Source: Eumeta japonica
Taxonomy: Eukaryota > Arthropoda > Insecta > Lepidoptera > Psychidae
Direction of reading: 5' to 3'
NCBI GenBank assembly: GCA_005406025.1
Contig: BGZK01000210.1
Location: 186,001 to 250,000, forward strand
Length of the DNA: 64,000 bases
Shown here: positions 1 through 13,095 of the stretch, piece by piece
Layout: the number at the start of each line of letters is the position of its first letter
Position numbering within the stretch: position 1 is the first letter of the stretch
Position numbers and translations under genes: made by a program
The notes under the pieces: generated by a model
The model's database searches: none
Told to the model about the DNA's origin: nothing
What the model saw: only the letters and a program-made list of their open reading frames with translations

Positions 1-1848
1 TCCTGTGCGTACTATCGAAACCTGACGATGTACGATGTTTTTACTAAATCGTTTGATATGCTATTTTGGATATATATATATATATATTTTACGAAATCCT
101 CAATTTTTTTTAAAAATACTTTTACAGACGAAAGTGTGTCGTTTGTGGGATTATAATGTTTAGTTGTAATAAACAGCGTTAACGAGTTGTAAGTCGCCGT
201 AATTTCATATAAAACACTAATACAGTTATTTATAACTCACAGGTGTTAATCAATGGTGATCCATTTTTGAGGATGACATAATTTTTTTTTATGTCTTTCA
301 AATAAATAATCTGTGTGTCATTAAATTAATATTCACCGTTGCGACTGTTCGAAATTTCGAATATTACTTTTTATCATAATTTGAGAAGTGAGCAATTTTG
401 TGCTTTTCAATTTTTGAAAATAGGTAATTCCGTGCTTAATCAGCGGCGTTTCAGTTATATAAACCACTAGTTTCCTACCCCGGTTTTCGGAATAGGATGA
501 TCGATGAAATAAATGACAGATTTTATACGATGTTGCTGTCACTTTAGTTCTTGTTCCTGCTCTCAATTCTGGTTCCGGTACAATTCCTGACCTTGATCTT
601 CGTCATACTCTGCATCCTAATCTTGATCTGACCCTTGGGTATGACCCCAGTTCCGTCCTCTATTTCGTTCCCAGTCCTGGGTCTCCAATGCGCTCTACGT
701 CCCATTTCCAATTTTTAAACATTATACTACCCCACTAACCCCTTCCATTGTAAAACGCGTGCCCCATAATTTATGATAAGCAATATTGATACCAAATAGC
801 ATAATTATACCTCGCTCCTTAAAAAGAGTTTCATATAAAATTTAACCCCCCTTTTACCCATAAAAAAAAATGTATTATAAGAAACCTTTATTAGAGGGCG
901 CAGATTTTATACATACAATTTTCAGATCAATTTTTGTCTTACTCCGACTTATATTTGGGAGATCTCATGATTGAGTGTTTATATATGAACATAATTTATT
1001 ACAATCGTTGTGATTTTCCTTATTTTAATTAGTTCATACTTTAATAATGCTCGACGAACACCATTTATTCTATAGCTATATTTGTTTTCATTATTTTAGA
1101 ACGTGTGGAATAGATATCAACTTTGGCTATCAAGTTTATAAAGTAAGCTTCAATAAAGTTATAACAAAAGTTAACATATATAAACAGCTTGGAGTAGAAT
1201 TTCTCAAACAATGTTTAGAGAGATTTATATTTATTTTGCTGACGTTGACTTTAAAAAAAAATGTTTTTATAATTTTTGTTAGCGCTAAGAATGACACCAG
1301 TAGTATAATTTCAAAAGGGACTATAAAAGGGACAAATTTTTTTTTTATATTTTCATTACAATGAGTATTATAACCATGTTGGAAGTAAACATTTTTTATG
1401 CAATAAAACTCGCTCGCATTTTCAAATGCAGATATCAGGCAATTTAATTTATGTGAGGAATACAGAAAAAAAAATGCATACAGATTAATATAAAACCCTC
1501 TATTTTTGAAATCAGTAAGAAGGAAAATATTGAAAAAACTGGTCAAGCGCGAGTTGAATTAGCATGGAAAAGGTTACGTGCCATGAATATGGCATCTGCC
1601 ACTTTTTTTTTAAATATGTTCGAAATTTATTTGTGATAACTAAAAGAACTGCAAATGTACATTTCTACTTAAGTATTGAGAGACTTACCATGTTATTTTA
1701 AGACTATAGATATTACATGAGTTTTTTTTGTAAACTACAGATTTGAGATCTTCACGAGGTCTTTCATTTGCTATGTCAGACGGTAAGTTTAAAAACTGTG
1801 TCAATTTTTTAATTTGTCCCCCAAAAGTTACTCTCACTTTATAAATCA
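1..1848. other. AT-rich sequence without a recognisable gene
   Basis: No coding region is supported here. A short TA run sits near 70-86. Between 548 and 695 the top strand is pyrimidine-rich, with loosely repeated blocks of the type TTCC(T/G)GA and CTTGATCT, suggesting a decayed short-unit tandem repeat. The open frames on both strands at 1047-1546 overlap each other, use AT-rich codons and show no motif. Confidence 0.55.
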
Positions 1849-1888
1849 ATTTAATTATGTTACACAACTTTGTGTAACATAATTAAAT
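1849..1888. repeat. Perfect 19-bp-arm palindrome
   Basis: The arms 1849-1867 and 1870-1888 are perfect reverse complements (left arm ATTTAATTATGTTACACAA) around a 2-nt centre. Complementarity continues outward for several bases with one mismatch. It could be a foldback left by template switching or the tip of a small foldback element; no target-site duplication was identified. Confidence 0.85.
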
Positions 1889-1930
1889 GGATTAAATTAT
1901 TTTACAAAATTTGTTATATGTTACAAAAAT

Positions 1931-1969
1931 CCGGCTTCGTCCGTTTTTATCACAAACGGACGAAGCCGG
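1931..1969. repeat. Perfect 16-bp-arm GC-rich hairpin
   Basis: The arms 1931-1946 (CCGGCTTCGTCCGTTT) and 1954-1969 are perfect complements around a 7-nt loop. It lies 42 bp after another palindrome and marks the sharp left edge of a GC-rich island. Function unknown. Confidence 0.85.
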
Positions 1970-2370
1970 GGCGATCGCAAGTCAACGATACCGATCCCGC
2001 AGGTGTCGGTATGTGTAAAAACACCGCCGCATCGAGCGCCGTGGGAACTGGGCCGAGAGAGTAGTGGATTTTGACTGTGTTGTGACAGCCCGCGCCGGCG
2101 ACGGCGGCGCGCCGCTCACGATGACATATCTCCGCTACCAGCGCCCGCTAATTACGTCATTAACACTTGTACGCCGGCCCTTTGACGACACGCGCCCGAG
2201 CCGCGCCCGCTTAAACGACGACATTCACCACCTCCCCCCCCCCGCCGCTACATTTAAAAGTGCCAAAATCGGGAACATGAAATACGAACTACATATGCCC
2301 TTTGGCGGCGCACGGTTAATGACGCCATTAAACTTGCGCGGTGACCGTATGTTGATGACGCGCTCTTGAA
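1970..2370. other. GC-rich island, candidate regulatory element
   Basis: A visibly GC- and CpG-rich block with abrupt edges inside AT-rich flanks. It contains TAAT-type homeodomain cores (CTAATTACGTCATTAA, GCCATTAAAC), CRE-like TGACG motifs and a run of ten C residues. Short open frames on both strands are expected from low stop-codon density and show no domain. A conserved enhancer is possible; this is inference from composition only. Confidence 0.35.
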
Positions 2371-4185
2371 ACGGGTGCTTAACAAATGTTTTATATTCAA
2401 ATGTGTGGTACAAAATCAGAATGCTTGTAAAACGGATAACGTGTGCAAGGCGACGTCTCCAATATTTAATATTATGCAATGAACTTTTAATGACAGGTTT
2501 TTGCGCTGATTAGTGAATCGATATCAACATTTGTTTATTTTACCATAAATATCAATTTATAACTTAGAAGTAGAAAGGAATCGCTTGTGAAGTCAACGTC
2601 GTATAACTCTTGAGGACACACATTAATGACATCATCATAACACTCTTCTCGTATGATAATTTTACATGACACGCACACCTTTTCCGTATTTTGGTAATAC
2701 CCCTTCGATTCGAGAGGAAAAATGGATTACTCACGAACTTGTTTACGTATTTTTTTTCCATTAGAACAGTCATGTCAACGACATCCTTAATTTACATGAT
2801 GATACTCTGTATCACAGCCAACCAAGTTATTTATTTAAATAATTATTATATACGGAATAATGGGAAAAACAATCGCCTATATTCAAACGTAACACGTTTC
2901 TATTAGAGCGACTTATAAATTGAATCGATAATTAAAAGAATAATAAATAAACAGTTATTGCGCATATCCACATAAGTTTCTGCATTGACTGAGTGAATTT
3001 TTAATATAAAATAAAATTAAATAAAAAAAATTAAAAAAATATATATCTCATGTTTAGATCGTTTATTGCTATACTGTTCTCTTGTACTAAAACCTCGATC
3101 TTTAAACGGACTTTCACACGAAGCACTCTATTCAGGTTCAAGAGAAATAGATATGGTGTGGATGGCAGTATATATCTTGATGGCTGAACCTAATTTTTCT
3201 GTGGAGCCTGCACTATTGTATGCATACATATGGACAATTTTCCTGATTTGTATATTTGATCTAAGCGAAAATACAAGCCTATTCGAACTTGGTTATTGAC
3301 AACGACCGACACTGCATAAAATAATAACTTAATAAATTGATTCAGTCGGTGATACTATGTCAAGTCTTACCCTATATCGTATGAAGCCATGCGTGAATCA
3401 TAGAAAAAAAACCTGTGATTTCGAAAAGACACCAAAAATTATATTTGAGGTCATCAAGTATATTATTTCCGCGTGAGTTAATCAACTCCAATAAATATGT
3501 CTAGTAGTATTTATGATATGTCTGTGAATTTATTAATGATGCGATTAATTTATTTACTTTGAACACTAATTTGCATTCGCGGATTTTCTCGTCCGGCTTC
3601 CGTTGCGGTCTTTTTTTTATTGATAGTAGTTAGTTCTATTTCATTATTTAATATATAGTCTCTCATTTTTGTCATTGGAAGTCTTTCGTTTCTTTATTGA
3701 TTCCATACAAAAGCATCAGTTTCGATATTTTTTTTTAGATAGCGTTTTTGCGCTCTCAATAATTGCAATTAATATTAACATCGGATTGTGCGCATACATA
3801 TGCATACTTACGTTTTAATATATGACAAATAAGAAACTACACAAAACGTCAGTTTTATCATAGACTTCCTTTTGTCTTTAAAATGATAAATTTGTTATTC
3901 GATATCGACAAAATATTTCACAGAGTTAAGAACGCGGACCTTCTGCATGCCTAGCTAATCTTGAGTAGTTTGTTTCTTCTACGTGTCGCACACAGGGTTA
4001 TTCGTTTAAACAGCAAAGCAAATATTATCAAATATTGTCGTCGCTCTTCACCGTCTATTTTTTTTGCCACTACAAAATGGTCGAGTCGAGTGAGTTCTTA
4101 GAAACAATTCGATTTCTTATGGTGCGATAGATTAGTGTAATAGATATACGGACTTTTATTATTACATTTTGTTGATAATGGTGTA
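2371..4185. other. AT-rich sequence without a recognisable gene
   Basis: No element or gene recognised. The short frames at 2691-2906 and 3066-3299 show no motif and AT-biased codons. The DNA just before the LINE relic carries no recognisable upstream RT sequence. Confidence 0.5.
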
Positions 4186-4985
4186 TCCCTGGGCGTTACT
4201 CCAGATAAAAGACTTCAATGGGGTCCTAACATTGATAGGTTCGCGAAAAGGCTCGGCTCTTCTGCGTATGCAGTTAAAATGGTACGAAATTTGTCAGATG
4301 TAAAAACTGCCAGACTAGTTTTATTTTGGTTGCTTCCTTATGTGTTATAACATTTTGCTGTGTGGACATGCCGCAGATGTACATAAAGTTTTCGTGCTAC
4401 AATAGAGGGCCATTCGAGCGATTTGCATATACGAGCATCTCTAAGAAATAAATTTAAAGAAATTAGGATTCTAACTTTGGCATCTCAGTATATATTCGAG
4501 AATTTAATACATGTAAAAAAACATATAAATATTCGAGAAAATTAGTGCTTGACATAATTTCAATTCGAAAAATAAAAATAAATTACGTTGGCCTGTCAGT
4601 CGATTACATAAAGTCACAAACCCATTCATGGGGTTCTGTGAGCGTTTGCTCAATAACGTCCCACTGGATTTTCAAAACTTATCCTTACATAAATTTAAGT
4701 TCATTATGAACCAATTACTCGGTAAGAAAGGGTACTACAATGTTTCCTATTATTTTGAGCACAAAAGTTCATGGACATAACCAGCTCGAGTTTTTATCGG
4801 GTTGTAATTCTTATATAATACTTCGTTATTTATTGTTATTGTATACAAATCCATTTGAAAAGAGCTATCCTCAAGTTTTTTGGCCTTTCTTCTTAAGGGA
4901 AAATTTGAGGTAAAATCATATTATAATGGTATATTAACATTTTTATGACGCGCTTCAAGAGTTATGGCCTACGAAATAAAGAGAT
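4186..4985 (+). pseudogene. Non-LTR retrotransposon (LINE) relic: reverse transcriptase C-terminal half plus 3' UTR
   Basis: Translation from 4186 gives an in-frame stretch containing GVTPDKRLQWGP and AVKMVRNLSDVKTARLV, then a stop. After frame changes come TLASQYIFENLIHVKKHINI (about 4472-4531) and an open stretch at 4562-4762 with RLHKVTNPFMGFCE and HKFKFIMNQLLGKKGYYN. This order matches the C-terminal part of a Jockey-type LINE reverse transcriptase familiar from lepidopteran genomes. The palm domain and everything upstream are absent, as expected from 5' truncation. The downstream segment to about 4985 resembles such elements' 3' UTR (ccatttgaaaagagc, then a ttatgacgcgcttcaa block). Several stops and frameshifts show it is dead. 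The family assignment is from memory of conserved blocks. Confidence 0.75.
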
Positions 4986-5806
4986 TGTTGAATTTTAATT
5001 AAGAAAACTCATGCAATACTTCCTAATATTTTTTTCATATCGGTCATTGTTTAAAATATATTTAAAACATAAATATTTGTCGATGTCGTGTTATGAGTAG
5101 ATATAAATATGCTTTTGCATTTTGCTTATAAATTATGATTTAATATTACTGCTCAAGAGCACTTCAATCAAGAAATGCACTGTTGGTTTCTAATATTACA
5201 CTGAATCACATATTAAACTGAAAATAACATTTATTTACTGGTTGTATTTGTGCAGTAGAATACACACGTATACCTACTATTTTAATTAATCTGAACGTTA
5301 CAATTAATACTTTTTTTATAACCTGAGACATGAATCAACGTTTTCATCACTAATTTTGTACACAAAATTTCATTTTATTTATTAAGTGGGGTAAATTCCT
5401 AAACCTGATATACATAAAGTTTATTTAATACAATTTCGCTTTTATTTCATTAAATCCTGACTGTTGCGGGTTACTCGGTCTTGAAAATCGAAAACGCCTC
5501 TTAACCTCTAACTGGTAAGCCTCAATCACAATGCGCACGACATCCGACCGTACAGTTACTTAATTTTAACGTATTTATAAACTTAGACCATAGACCTATA
5601 AAGACGAAGATAGCTCGAATCATATTAATATTTATATTATTGTATTTGTTTGCATCCTGAGTATGTAATCTTAAACATTTACCTGTGCATATGTATTATA
5701 TTTGAAGGTCTTAAGAGTACCTAATGAAGGTGGGATGAGCAAACGAAATATAATTTAAATTTTTTTTTTAATTTATATCTGATAAACGTGAGTTGGATGG
5801 GTGTGT

Positions 5807-5890
<84 letters not shown>

Positions 5891-6285
5891 GTATTAACAT
5901 TATTAAATCAGTTACTTTAGAAAAAGTGTCTAATATTCATAATATGGTTTGCGAAATAAAATACATCGGTGAGCTAAAAAGTCAAAACATGTCATACTAT
6001 TTTAAAAGCGTTTTAAAATGAAGTATTCATGTTAATTTTAAAATATTTTATCTAGGATTTGAGTAAAATTTATGTCATAAACACATAAAATTTATTTTCT
6101 ATAGTATATCATTCATATGCATTATGAAAGATTTAAAAACGAATTTCATATAAATTGTTTTTATTATTAAAACTACGTCACGTTAATAATTAGTAACAGA
6201 ACTCCCGTGTTTGGAATTTCCTAAAATATATCATCAAATATTCTAGAGACTAAATAGTTTTTGCTTCTCTCTAGATATCTTTCTA
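4986..6285. other. AT-rich sequence without a recognisable gene
   Basis: Nothing recognised except the (TA)n tract listed separately. The frame at 5788-6021 is produced by that tract. Confidence 0.5.
5812..5887. repeat. (TA)n microsatellite, about 38 units
   Basis: Uninterrupted alternating TA for about 76 bp. Its length is likely to vary between individuals and it can form cruciforms. Confidence 0.97.
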
Positions 6286-6580
6286 CCGTCTGTGGCCTAA
6301 CCACAAAGCGCTGGCCATGCGAAGACATTCACATGGCGGCCTCTAAAGCGACCTTGACCGTAGTGAAGTTAGTCCTCATCTGATTAATGGCGTGCTCACG
6401 AAGTGCCGATTTTACGGTAAAATTAAAGAAATCAACGGTTATTTTGTCACAGCTCGTGACTGCCGCGAGGTCGGCCCGCGCAAATGACAATCGACGGTGA
6501 CGTCACCGCACCGGTGGCTCAATATGGTGTGATATAGTGGTGCGCGCGCGCCTCGACCCAGCGAACCGAAAGTTTTGGAT
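6286..6580. other. GC-rich island, candidate regulatory element
   Basis: A GC-rich block in AT-rich DNA. It includes a palindromic CRE core in GGTGACGTCACCG and a GTGCGCGCGCGCC run. No open frame with a recognisable motif. An enhancer or CpG-rich conserved element is possible by inference. Confidence 0.35.
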
Positions 6581-7110
6581 TGGTCCATTAAATTTGGTGC
6601 CATTAAAATTATGGACTGACTAAATGAAGATGAATGAATCCTAGAATTCGAAATTAGATTATGATTTTTAGTTCTAATTAGAATACGCAGATCTCCGGAA
6701 AGCTTAAAATTTTATTCCTTTGAAAAATCATGTTCTTTAAAAGCAGCGTTTGAAAAAATAAATCTATTTTTATAGCAAAAATATGAGCTTAAGAAAATCA
6801 AGATGTTAATCCATGTGACATCATTTTTTTGGTTTTTGAGTGCACCTAAGAATCTCCTGAGACAAACAATTCTTCAATATAAAAAAAATTATAGTACTTT
6901 AGAGACATTCGAAAATAAAACCATAAAGTTCTTACATTTTGTTTTGGTCTATTTCTACTAATTTTTGTGCCTCGATCAGTTGATTCTCCTAGTATCCTGT
7001 TTATCAAATAGTACTAGTATTCATATGAAATTTTGGGAATAATAAATCCCAAAACTTCATCTATATAATGAGGCAACACATACTTTTCTTGTTAGAAATC
7101 AATTCTTTAT
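6581..7110. other. AT-rich sequence, nothing recognised
   Basis: No gene, repeat or element identified between the GC island and the MITE-like element. Confidence 0.5.
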
Positions 7111-7287
7111 GTTGTACAGTACAACGCACGAAACTTTGCCGCTCTGAATTAGCTGCGAATGACATACTGCGCAGGTATTACGTTTCCCGACCCTTCCTTC
7201 TTCTCCGCCGCATTCCTATTATACACCATTGCGACACTTGCGTGACGAACTTTACAGCGGCAAAGGTTCGTGCGTTGTACTGTACCA
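7111..7287. mobile_element. MITE-like element with 32-bp terminal inverted repeats
   Basis: Arms 7112-7143 and 7256-7287 are near-perfect reverse complements (2 mismatches in 32). The left arm contains GTACAGTACAACGCACGAA and the right arm ends GTTGTACTGTACCA. The internal segment of about 112 bp is unique. TTTAT occurs immediately outside both ends (7106-7110 and 7288-7292), a possible 5-bp target duplication. An open frame spans it only because it lacks stops. The size and long terminal inverted repeats fit a non-autonomous DNA transposon; the superfamily is undetermined. Confidence 0.65.
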
Positions 7288-9917
7288 TTTATTTAATTCG
7301 CACTTACTCTATCACCTTGCGAACGTTTAATTTGTTATTTAAATTCCTATAATTTATTCATTAGCACAGTGTAAGATGATAATAATTACCATAATTAAGT
7401 CGCGTCCGTATGCTTACGTACTCCGGCGGGCCAAAAAAATAATAGTTCGTGTTATCGCGCGTATGGATTGACATTTTTTTTTTGTAACGTTTGAATAAAA
7501 GCGTCGTTTTTCATTTTAAAAATAATTCGAATAATTTTTTATTAAGTCGTCAGAGCCGCAGAATGTAAAAAATAACACGTAATAAACTAATCGCAAAAAA
7601 AAAAAATAAAACTGGAAAACAGCGAGATAAACACTCTAGGTTAATGTTCCGCACAGCAATTTTAGTTTATAAATTTGACAATATTAATACCACATAACTT
7701 TTAATACTTGGATACCGCGTATCCTTTGAGATTATTGAACATGCTCATCACTTGTAAAGAAATTCGATCGGGGATTATTCTGTTTCGATATTATTTTCAT
7801 TTTCGTTCTATCTAAAATCTTATTAGGAATGTATTGGATTTATATTCCCTTTTTTAGATTCCAATTTCACAGATAGACAAGGGGACACCGGTTTTTTAGG
7901 ATTACATATCATATAATTATTATGTTAACCGCTTCTTAGTTCAGTAATTAAGTAACAAAAATAAATATTTCTATTGAGGCACTTCATGCATCTAAGAAAA
8001 GCTAAAAAAAATTTTTTTTAAGGAAACACCAACGTGTGGCACACGATTCGACAGTTATTTTAAAAATGATTTAAAGTTAGAATTAACTTTTTTGATTATT
8101 TGAATATTTTCGAAAATAATGGCTGCGAAAGTAGCATAAACTGCGTCCCCCCCTTTATTTTTTAAACCATATGTCCAAAAAATATGAAAAAAATTGTGGA
8201 GGTAGCGCTTAATAAATACTTTCAACGAAAATAATTTTAAACATTAATGGATATACCGCTTTTGAGTTATTGCCGAAAAACTGCGCTTTTCAAGAAAAGG
8301 ACGTAAGTGCTAGGAAGATACACTCTTTTGCTGGTGCTTTTTAATGTACACAAGTTTAAAGGTAATAGTTGACATACCTACATGTTTATCTAGTTATAGG
8401 CGACTAAAGTTGTTATTCTTTTCCTTTTAACTTAACTATATATGCCATTGTCGTGAATTTTTTAAGCATAGACTATATTAACAATTTACCTGGTGAGGGA
8501 AGGAATACTCGACTTTAACAAAAATCAGCATTTTATGGCTTAATATTTTACAAGCGGATCCCTAAATCGGTTTAATATCAATTATTTATTATCAACGATT
8601 GTCAAAGACCGGCAAAGTTTTTGAATCAGCTATTCAACAACACCCAACGTTAAGTTCCTCGTTAGTTATGGAACCCTTAAGACGTAAAATCGGAAAATTG
8701 GAAAAAAAGACTTATTTCAGCGTATCTTTTGTCTGTCCGTAGTCATGTCTTAAGAACGATTTTAAGACGGGTCGTTCAATTGCCACAACAACGAGGTTAT
8801 AGGAAACGTGAATGAAAAAAGTGTATTGAGTTACATGTCAGAGCGCTTTACATTATGAGTGCTGAGATGTGTTTTTGCGGCTGGATGGTAAGCGACAGCA
8901 AACACATTAGACAATGCATTAGGCACGCTACTAGACTACTAAATATATCTTTATCCTCTCAAGTCAGAGTTCTGTCGAAGTGACAAGTCATTTTTCTCGA
9001 TAATCACAAAAACGATATGAGTTAACAAAATAAACGATCAGATATATACATAGATTATTGACGTAAATAACTTTTTGAGAACGAGCTTTTAAATAAGAAG
9101 TACTAAAGTAAAAAAAGTAATTTCGAAATATTTTTTTATTTAGAGAATGTTTATTGAAATAAAAATCAAAAAATAAAGTACGCACAAAAAGTCTCATTTT
9201 TGTTGATAAGAGTATGTATTTTCTAATTATAATTTATTAGAGATCGGGCGTGAGTATTAAGTATACTTACTTATAAGTTATAAGTATATTTAAGGTTATT
9301 TTATTTGAAACCTTTTGAAATGGAGTCTCAAGCTATAAAAAATTATATTTTGATAACATCTCCCTTTACAGACATTGCAGGTTCTCGCAGTTGTGATAAC
9401 GGAAAGGATCTTTTTGCGGTTTTTTTATTCACGATTTTATTATTTTTCAATAATTCTAGGCATTTGATTGACTATAGAAAGCAGAAATCAAAACTTTATT
9501 TCTGTATTTTTATCAGTATTACATTAAAGTTGACGTTCGAGTTTACCCATGTTAAAAAAAAAGATTTATTTAATAATTGTTATTCTTTACCGTATAAAAA
9601 AGAAAACAACGCTTGAATATGGACACACTTCGACAAGATCGTACATTATTGGAAAATAAGGCCTAAAATTATTGGGTTATTTTTTTAATAGAGTGTTACA
9701 AAAAGAACACATTCGATAAACAGATTGCATTTAGTTTAGTAACAATTGCACTTTATAGCAATGAATTTCCCTAATGATAAATATAATAATAACTATATAT
9801 GAAAAAATCAGATGTTACGTTATATAATTTCAAATCACCGTTATCGGCCTGTCATCCCAAATAAGTTGGTTAATATGCAAAGTTTTTAACAGTGAGAAAT
9901 AAAACGAAACTGAGAGT
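7288..9917. other. AT-rich sequence without a recognisable gene
   Basis: No gene recognised. The stretch near 8040-8330 contains phrases resembling low-complexity lepidopteran repeats but cannot be assigned. The frames at 8988-9197 and 9305-9616 are AT-codon-driven with no motif. Confidence 0.5.
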
Positions 9918-10310
9918 AAACAGCGTCCGGCCGATCAGATACGACGGGCAATAACGAACTCCGCGCCGCGCCTCTGCGGCGGCACCGCTGCCATCTTTTG
10001 TCTTTTACGTTTTTATACATTTTATTGACGTAGAAATGTCTGTTCGCTCGTTTGAGTACTGTTATAGGCGGTCAAATTTTCTAATGTTGCATAATACCGT
10101 CAGATTTCAATCGCTAATTGCTATAAGACTAATAATTCGGTAACAACGGTTGAGGTCACAATAGACGGAGCATGTCTGTACGTGTTTATCTTGCAGTGCT
10201 CGTTTTGGGCGTAACGTTATCGTGCTAGTGCAAGCGACTGCGCGCGATTGTTGTGAATCAGCGTTGTGTAAAATTAGAAATTAGTGCAGCGTGAGAACGC
10301 TATTAGCTAG
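9918..10310. other. GC-rich island with 5'UTR-like sequence
   Basis: A GC-rich core at about 9918-9995 (CCGCGCCGCGCCTCTGCGGC) is followed to about 10310 by mixed-composition DNA. No start codon leading into a convincing frame was found. A promoter or noncoding first exon is conceivable but unsupported beyond composition. Confidence 0.25.
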
Positions 10311-10488
10311 GACGTTAAATCTAATTTAATTGCAAAGAGCTCAAGAAGAACTACTAGGACTCAAAGTGAGACAACAAAGATTTTCCTCGAAATACGTGTG
10401 ACAATCGGTTTTAAATGGAAAATTGCAAAAATAAAAATGTATCATATGAATCACAAATATATGCGAAATCAGAGGAAAAGTAAAAAAT

Positions 10489-10951
10489 TTGGTTGCCTGT
10501 AAAGTCGGTATACGGGCGAAAGTTTTACGTGACAACGACTTTGAATGGTAAAATCATTTTAATGTGAATATTCATTCGTATAGTAGGAAGAAGGATGAAA
10601 TAATAGTAACAATTTAAAACATTTATTTATACAAAGAATTATATTTAAAACATTAATTTATACAAAGAATCTCGCACTGAATTTCATATTAACAAAATTT
10701 TATTTTTACCTTTACACGTACATACGTATTTATATACAAATATACATACAATAACTTGCAATACATTTGCAAGCTATGCACTAATTCTCTAGTGCTGCGC
10801 GCGGCAGACCGATCATAGTTGAGTGGGAGAGAGACGCAAGGCATTCGGCGGGCCTCTCTCGTTCGGTGACTCATCGTTACGTTACCGAGCGTTACATTTT
10901 CATAAGTGACTCCCAGCCGCAACCTAATTTAAGACGTTGTCACGTCAAAAC
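10489..10951 (-). repeat. Dispersed repeat, copy 1 (inverted relative to copy 2)
   Basis: The reverse complement of this segment matches 23571-24010. The part at 10489-10770 is almost identical to copy 2 (I count about four differences over roughly 280 nt), and the other terminus (about 10931-10951, GACGTTGTCACGTC) is also shared. The DNA between, about 10771-10930, is strongly diverged. ACGTGACAACG occurs near one end (10527) and inverted near the other (10934), giving subterminal inverted repeats. No coding capacity; probably a non-autonomous DNA element. Class not recognised. Confidence 0.75.
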
Positions 10952-13095
10952 AAAAGCAATTTAAAAATCTGAATTGTCCAGTGTCGAGTAAATATTATAG
11001 CTATTATTACAATTTTATCCCGATGTTTTCGTGGAAAATCTAGAGCGCTGACCTTGATTAGGTCTTTTGGTTTTTCATCTTCAGCACAGTAAATTCTTTT
11101 AACATTTTTTAAAAGATGTATTATAAAAGAATCACAAGTTGAATAATAAATAGAAATTTAATGCTTTAGCCATATTTCATCTTAAAGAATAGTTGTTATT
11201 CTTGTGATAGGTTTTTATTATTATACTGCTGATCCATATATTCTCATAAGTTTATCATTTCAAGTTGAGGGTTTTGGTACCTAAGCCCCCCGCTCTGGAC
11301 TAGTACAGGTTGAAGTATGTTACTATTTCTAATACGTATAACAATCTTTTCGTTGTTTTATATTTTCAGTTTATGTTATTCTACAGTTGCATCATATTCG
11401 TATCGTCCATTAACATAGTTAGTCGTTAAAGAACCTTGTATCAAAATACCTTTTAAATATAATTGATTATTTATTAACGATTAACAAATAAGATATTCAA
11501 TTTCCGAAATTGAGTATGTTTTCATTGCTTGTTTTCAATTTCATCTGGCACTTTATAGTAATATAAAACAGTAACATTCAAAAATAAACTTATTGATGTA
11601 ATTGTAATTGGCTTTTAAATAATAATAATTATTATTTAATAGCCATTTTTTCATCGTAACATCTTTTCGAAATTAGTTTGTCACAAGAAATTTTTTCAAA
11701 TATATTCTGATCTATTCATACTTTGCTTTCATTTACCGTGAAGAATAAATTCACATACAAAATATGAGTTTAATTAAATACATTAAATGTAACAGACAAG
11801 CGATACCTTAACTCGATGCCGACGTTAGTAGAACGTCACGAAAGCGCAAATCACGACATTAAAATTGAAACCAGTGGGTACACGCCGACCGGACCTGTGC
11901 TACAATAAAAAAATATAATTATATTCCAATAAATCGGTAAATATATATATTGCTTTTATAGATCTATGACTTCATTGAAATATTTAAAGATCGATGACAT
12001 TCAAAAACCAGATGAAGTTTTTAGGATTGAGATATGGATTTTTTAATCTATCCTAACGTATAAAATACAAGCGTGAGTTTAAGGATTTAAATAATGTATT
12101 GAAATTGAATACATAATTTCAACTCAAAGATTAAATATATTGAAAAAATATGTCTTTAAATTTAAAAATATCAAAGCACACTATGGAATACCTGTAATCA
12201 TAAAGTTTGTATTTTGAACATAATTTGTTTGTTCAGCAAGAGATGACGCGATGATTATCATCTATATGCATCTTAGAAAACAATTTCTATTTATATTGTG
12301 TGTTTCAGTCGCTAACATAGAGACTTATTTACTTAGGATATATAAAATAAATATGTACTTGGTTCAAATGTGAAACAGAAGTCAGAGCATTATAGTCTAG
12401 CACTAGTTTATTTTATCATTGGTATTTTTGAATGTTATGACTATTGTAAAAAAAAAATGATTGGATAGAAATTATAAACATACAAAACACAATGCTTTTA
12501 GCAGTGTTATTAAAGAAGAATTGGTTCGTATAAATATTTTTTTAATTGTAAATTTCAGCGCAATTTAATTTAAATTAAATCTTTTTCTATTTATGAATAT
12601 TGAATTAATGAAAGTAACTGTATATTTATGTATCCAATACAACTGGTTCACTGTGAAACAGTTGGTTGTTTGTGATGATCTTTGTATGTATATAATGTAA
12701 AATAAATGTATGTATTATGTTAATCGTTGAAAAAAATTTAAATTTATGGATTATGCAATAAAGTTGAACTGTTTTTAATTACTTTCTGATAAGCTTAACA
12801 CTAACTTATACGATTTTTTTTACAATTTTTTAGTGTTCTATTAATTACTATACTTCTTTCATTTGTAGGTATATTTATTAAAGTAACTTTGTTAAAGTTA
12901 TTACTTCGTTTATTAAAAAACTATTTAGCATAATAGAAAATAAAATTGCATTCCAAATTACTAAATGGGAGTGCAAATAGTTCCTTTCAAACTGGTTTCA
13001 TTAACAGATTTGTGTACAATGAAGTTAATTAATTAATCGAGATTCGATTAGTTCCAATTTTTTTTTTTGGTCAACTGTACCTCGCACCGTTCAAA
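10952..13095. other. AT-rich sequence without a recognisable gene
   Basis: No gene or classified element recognised. AT-only self-complementary runs occur (near 11617 and 12562) but are too low in complexity to interpret. Confidence 0.5.

Noticed and set aside
5788..6021. 77-codon frame starting with alternating Tyr-Ile
   Set aside because: Product of the (TA)n tract.
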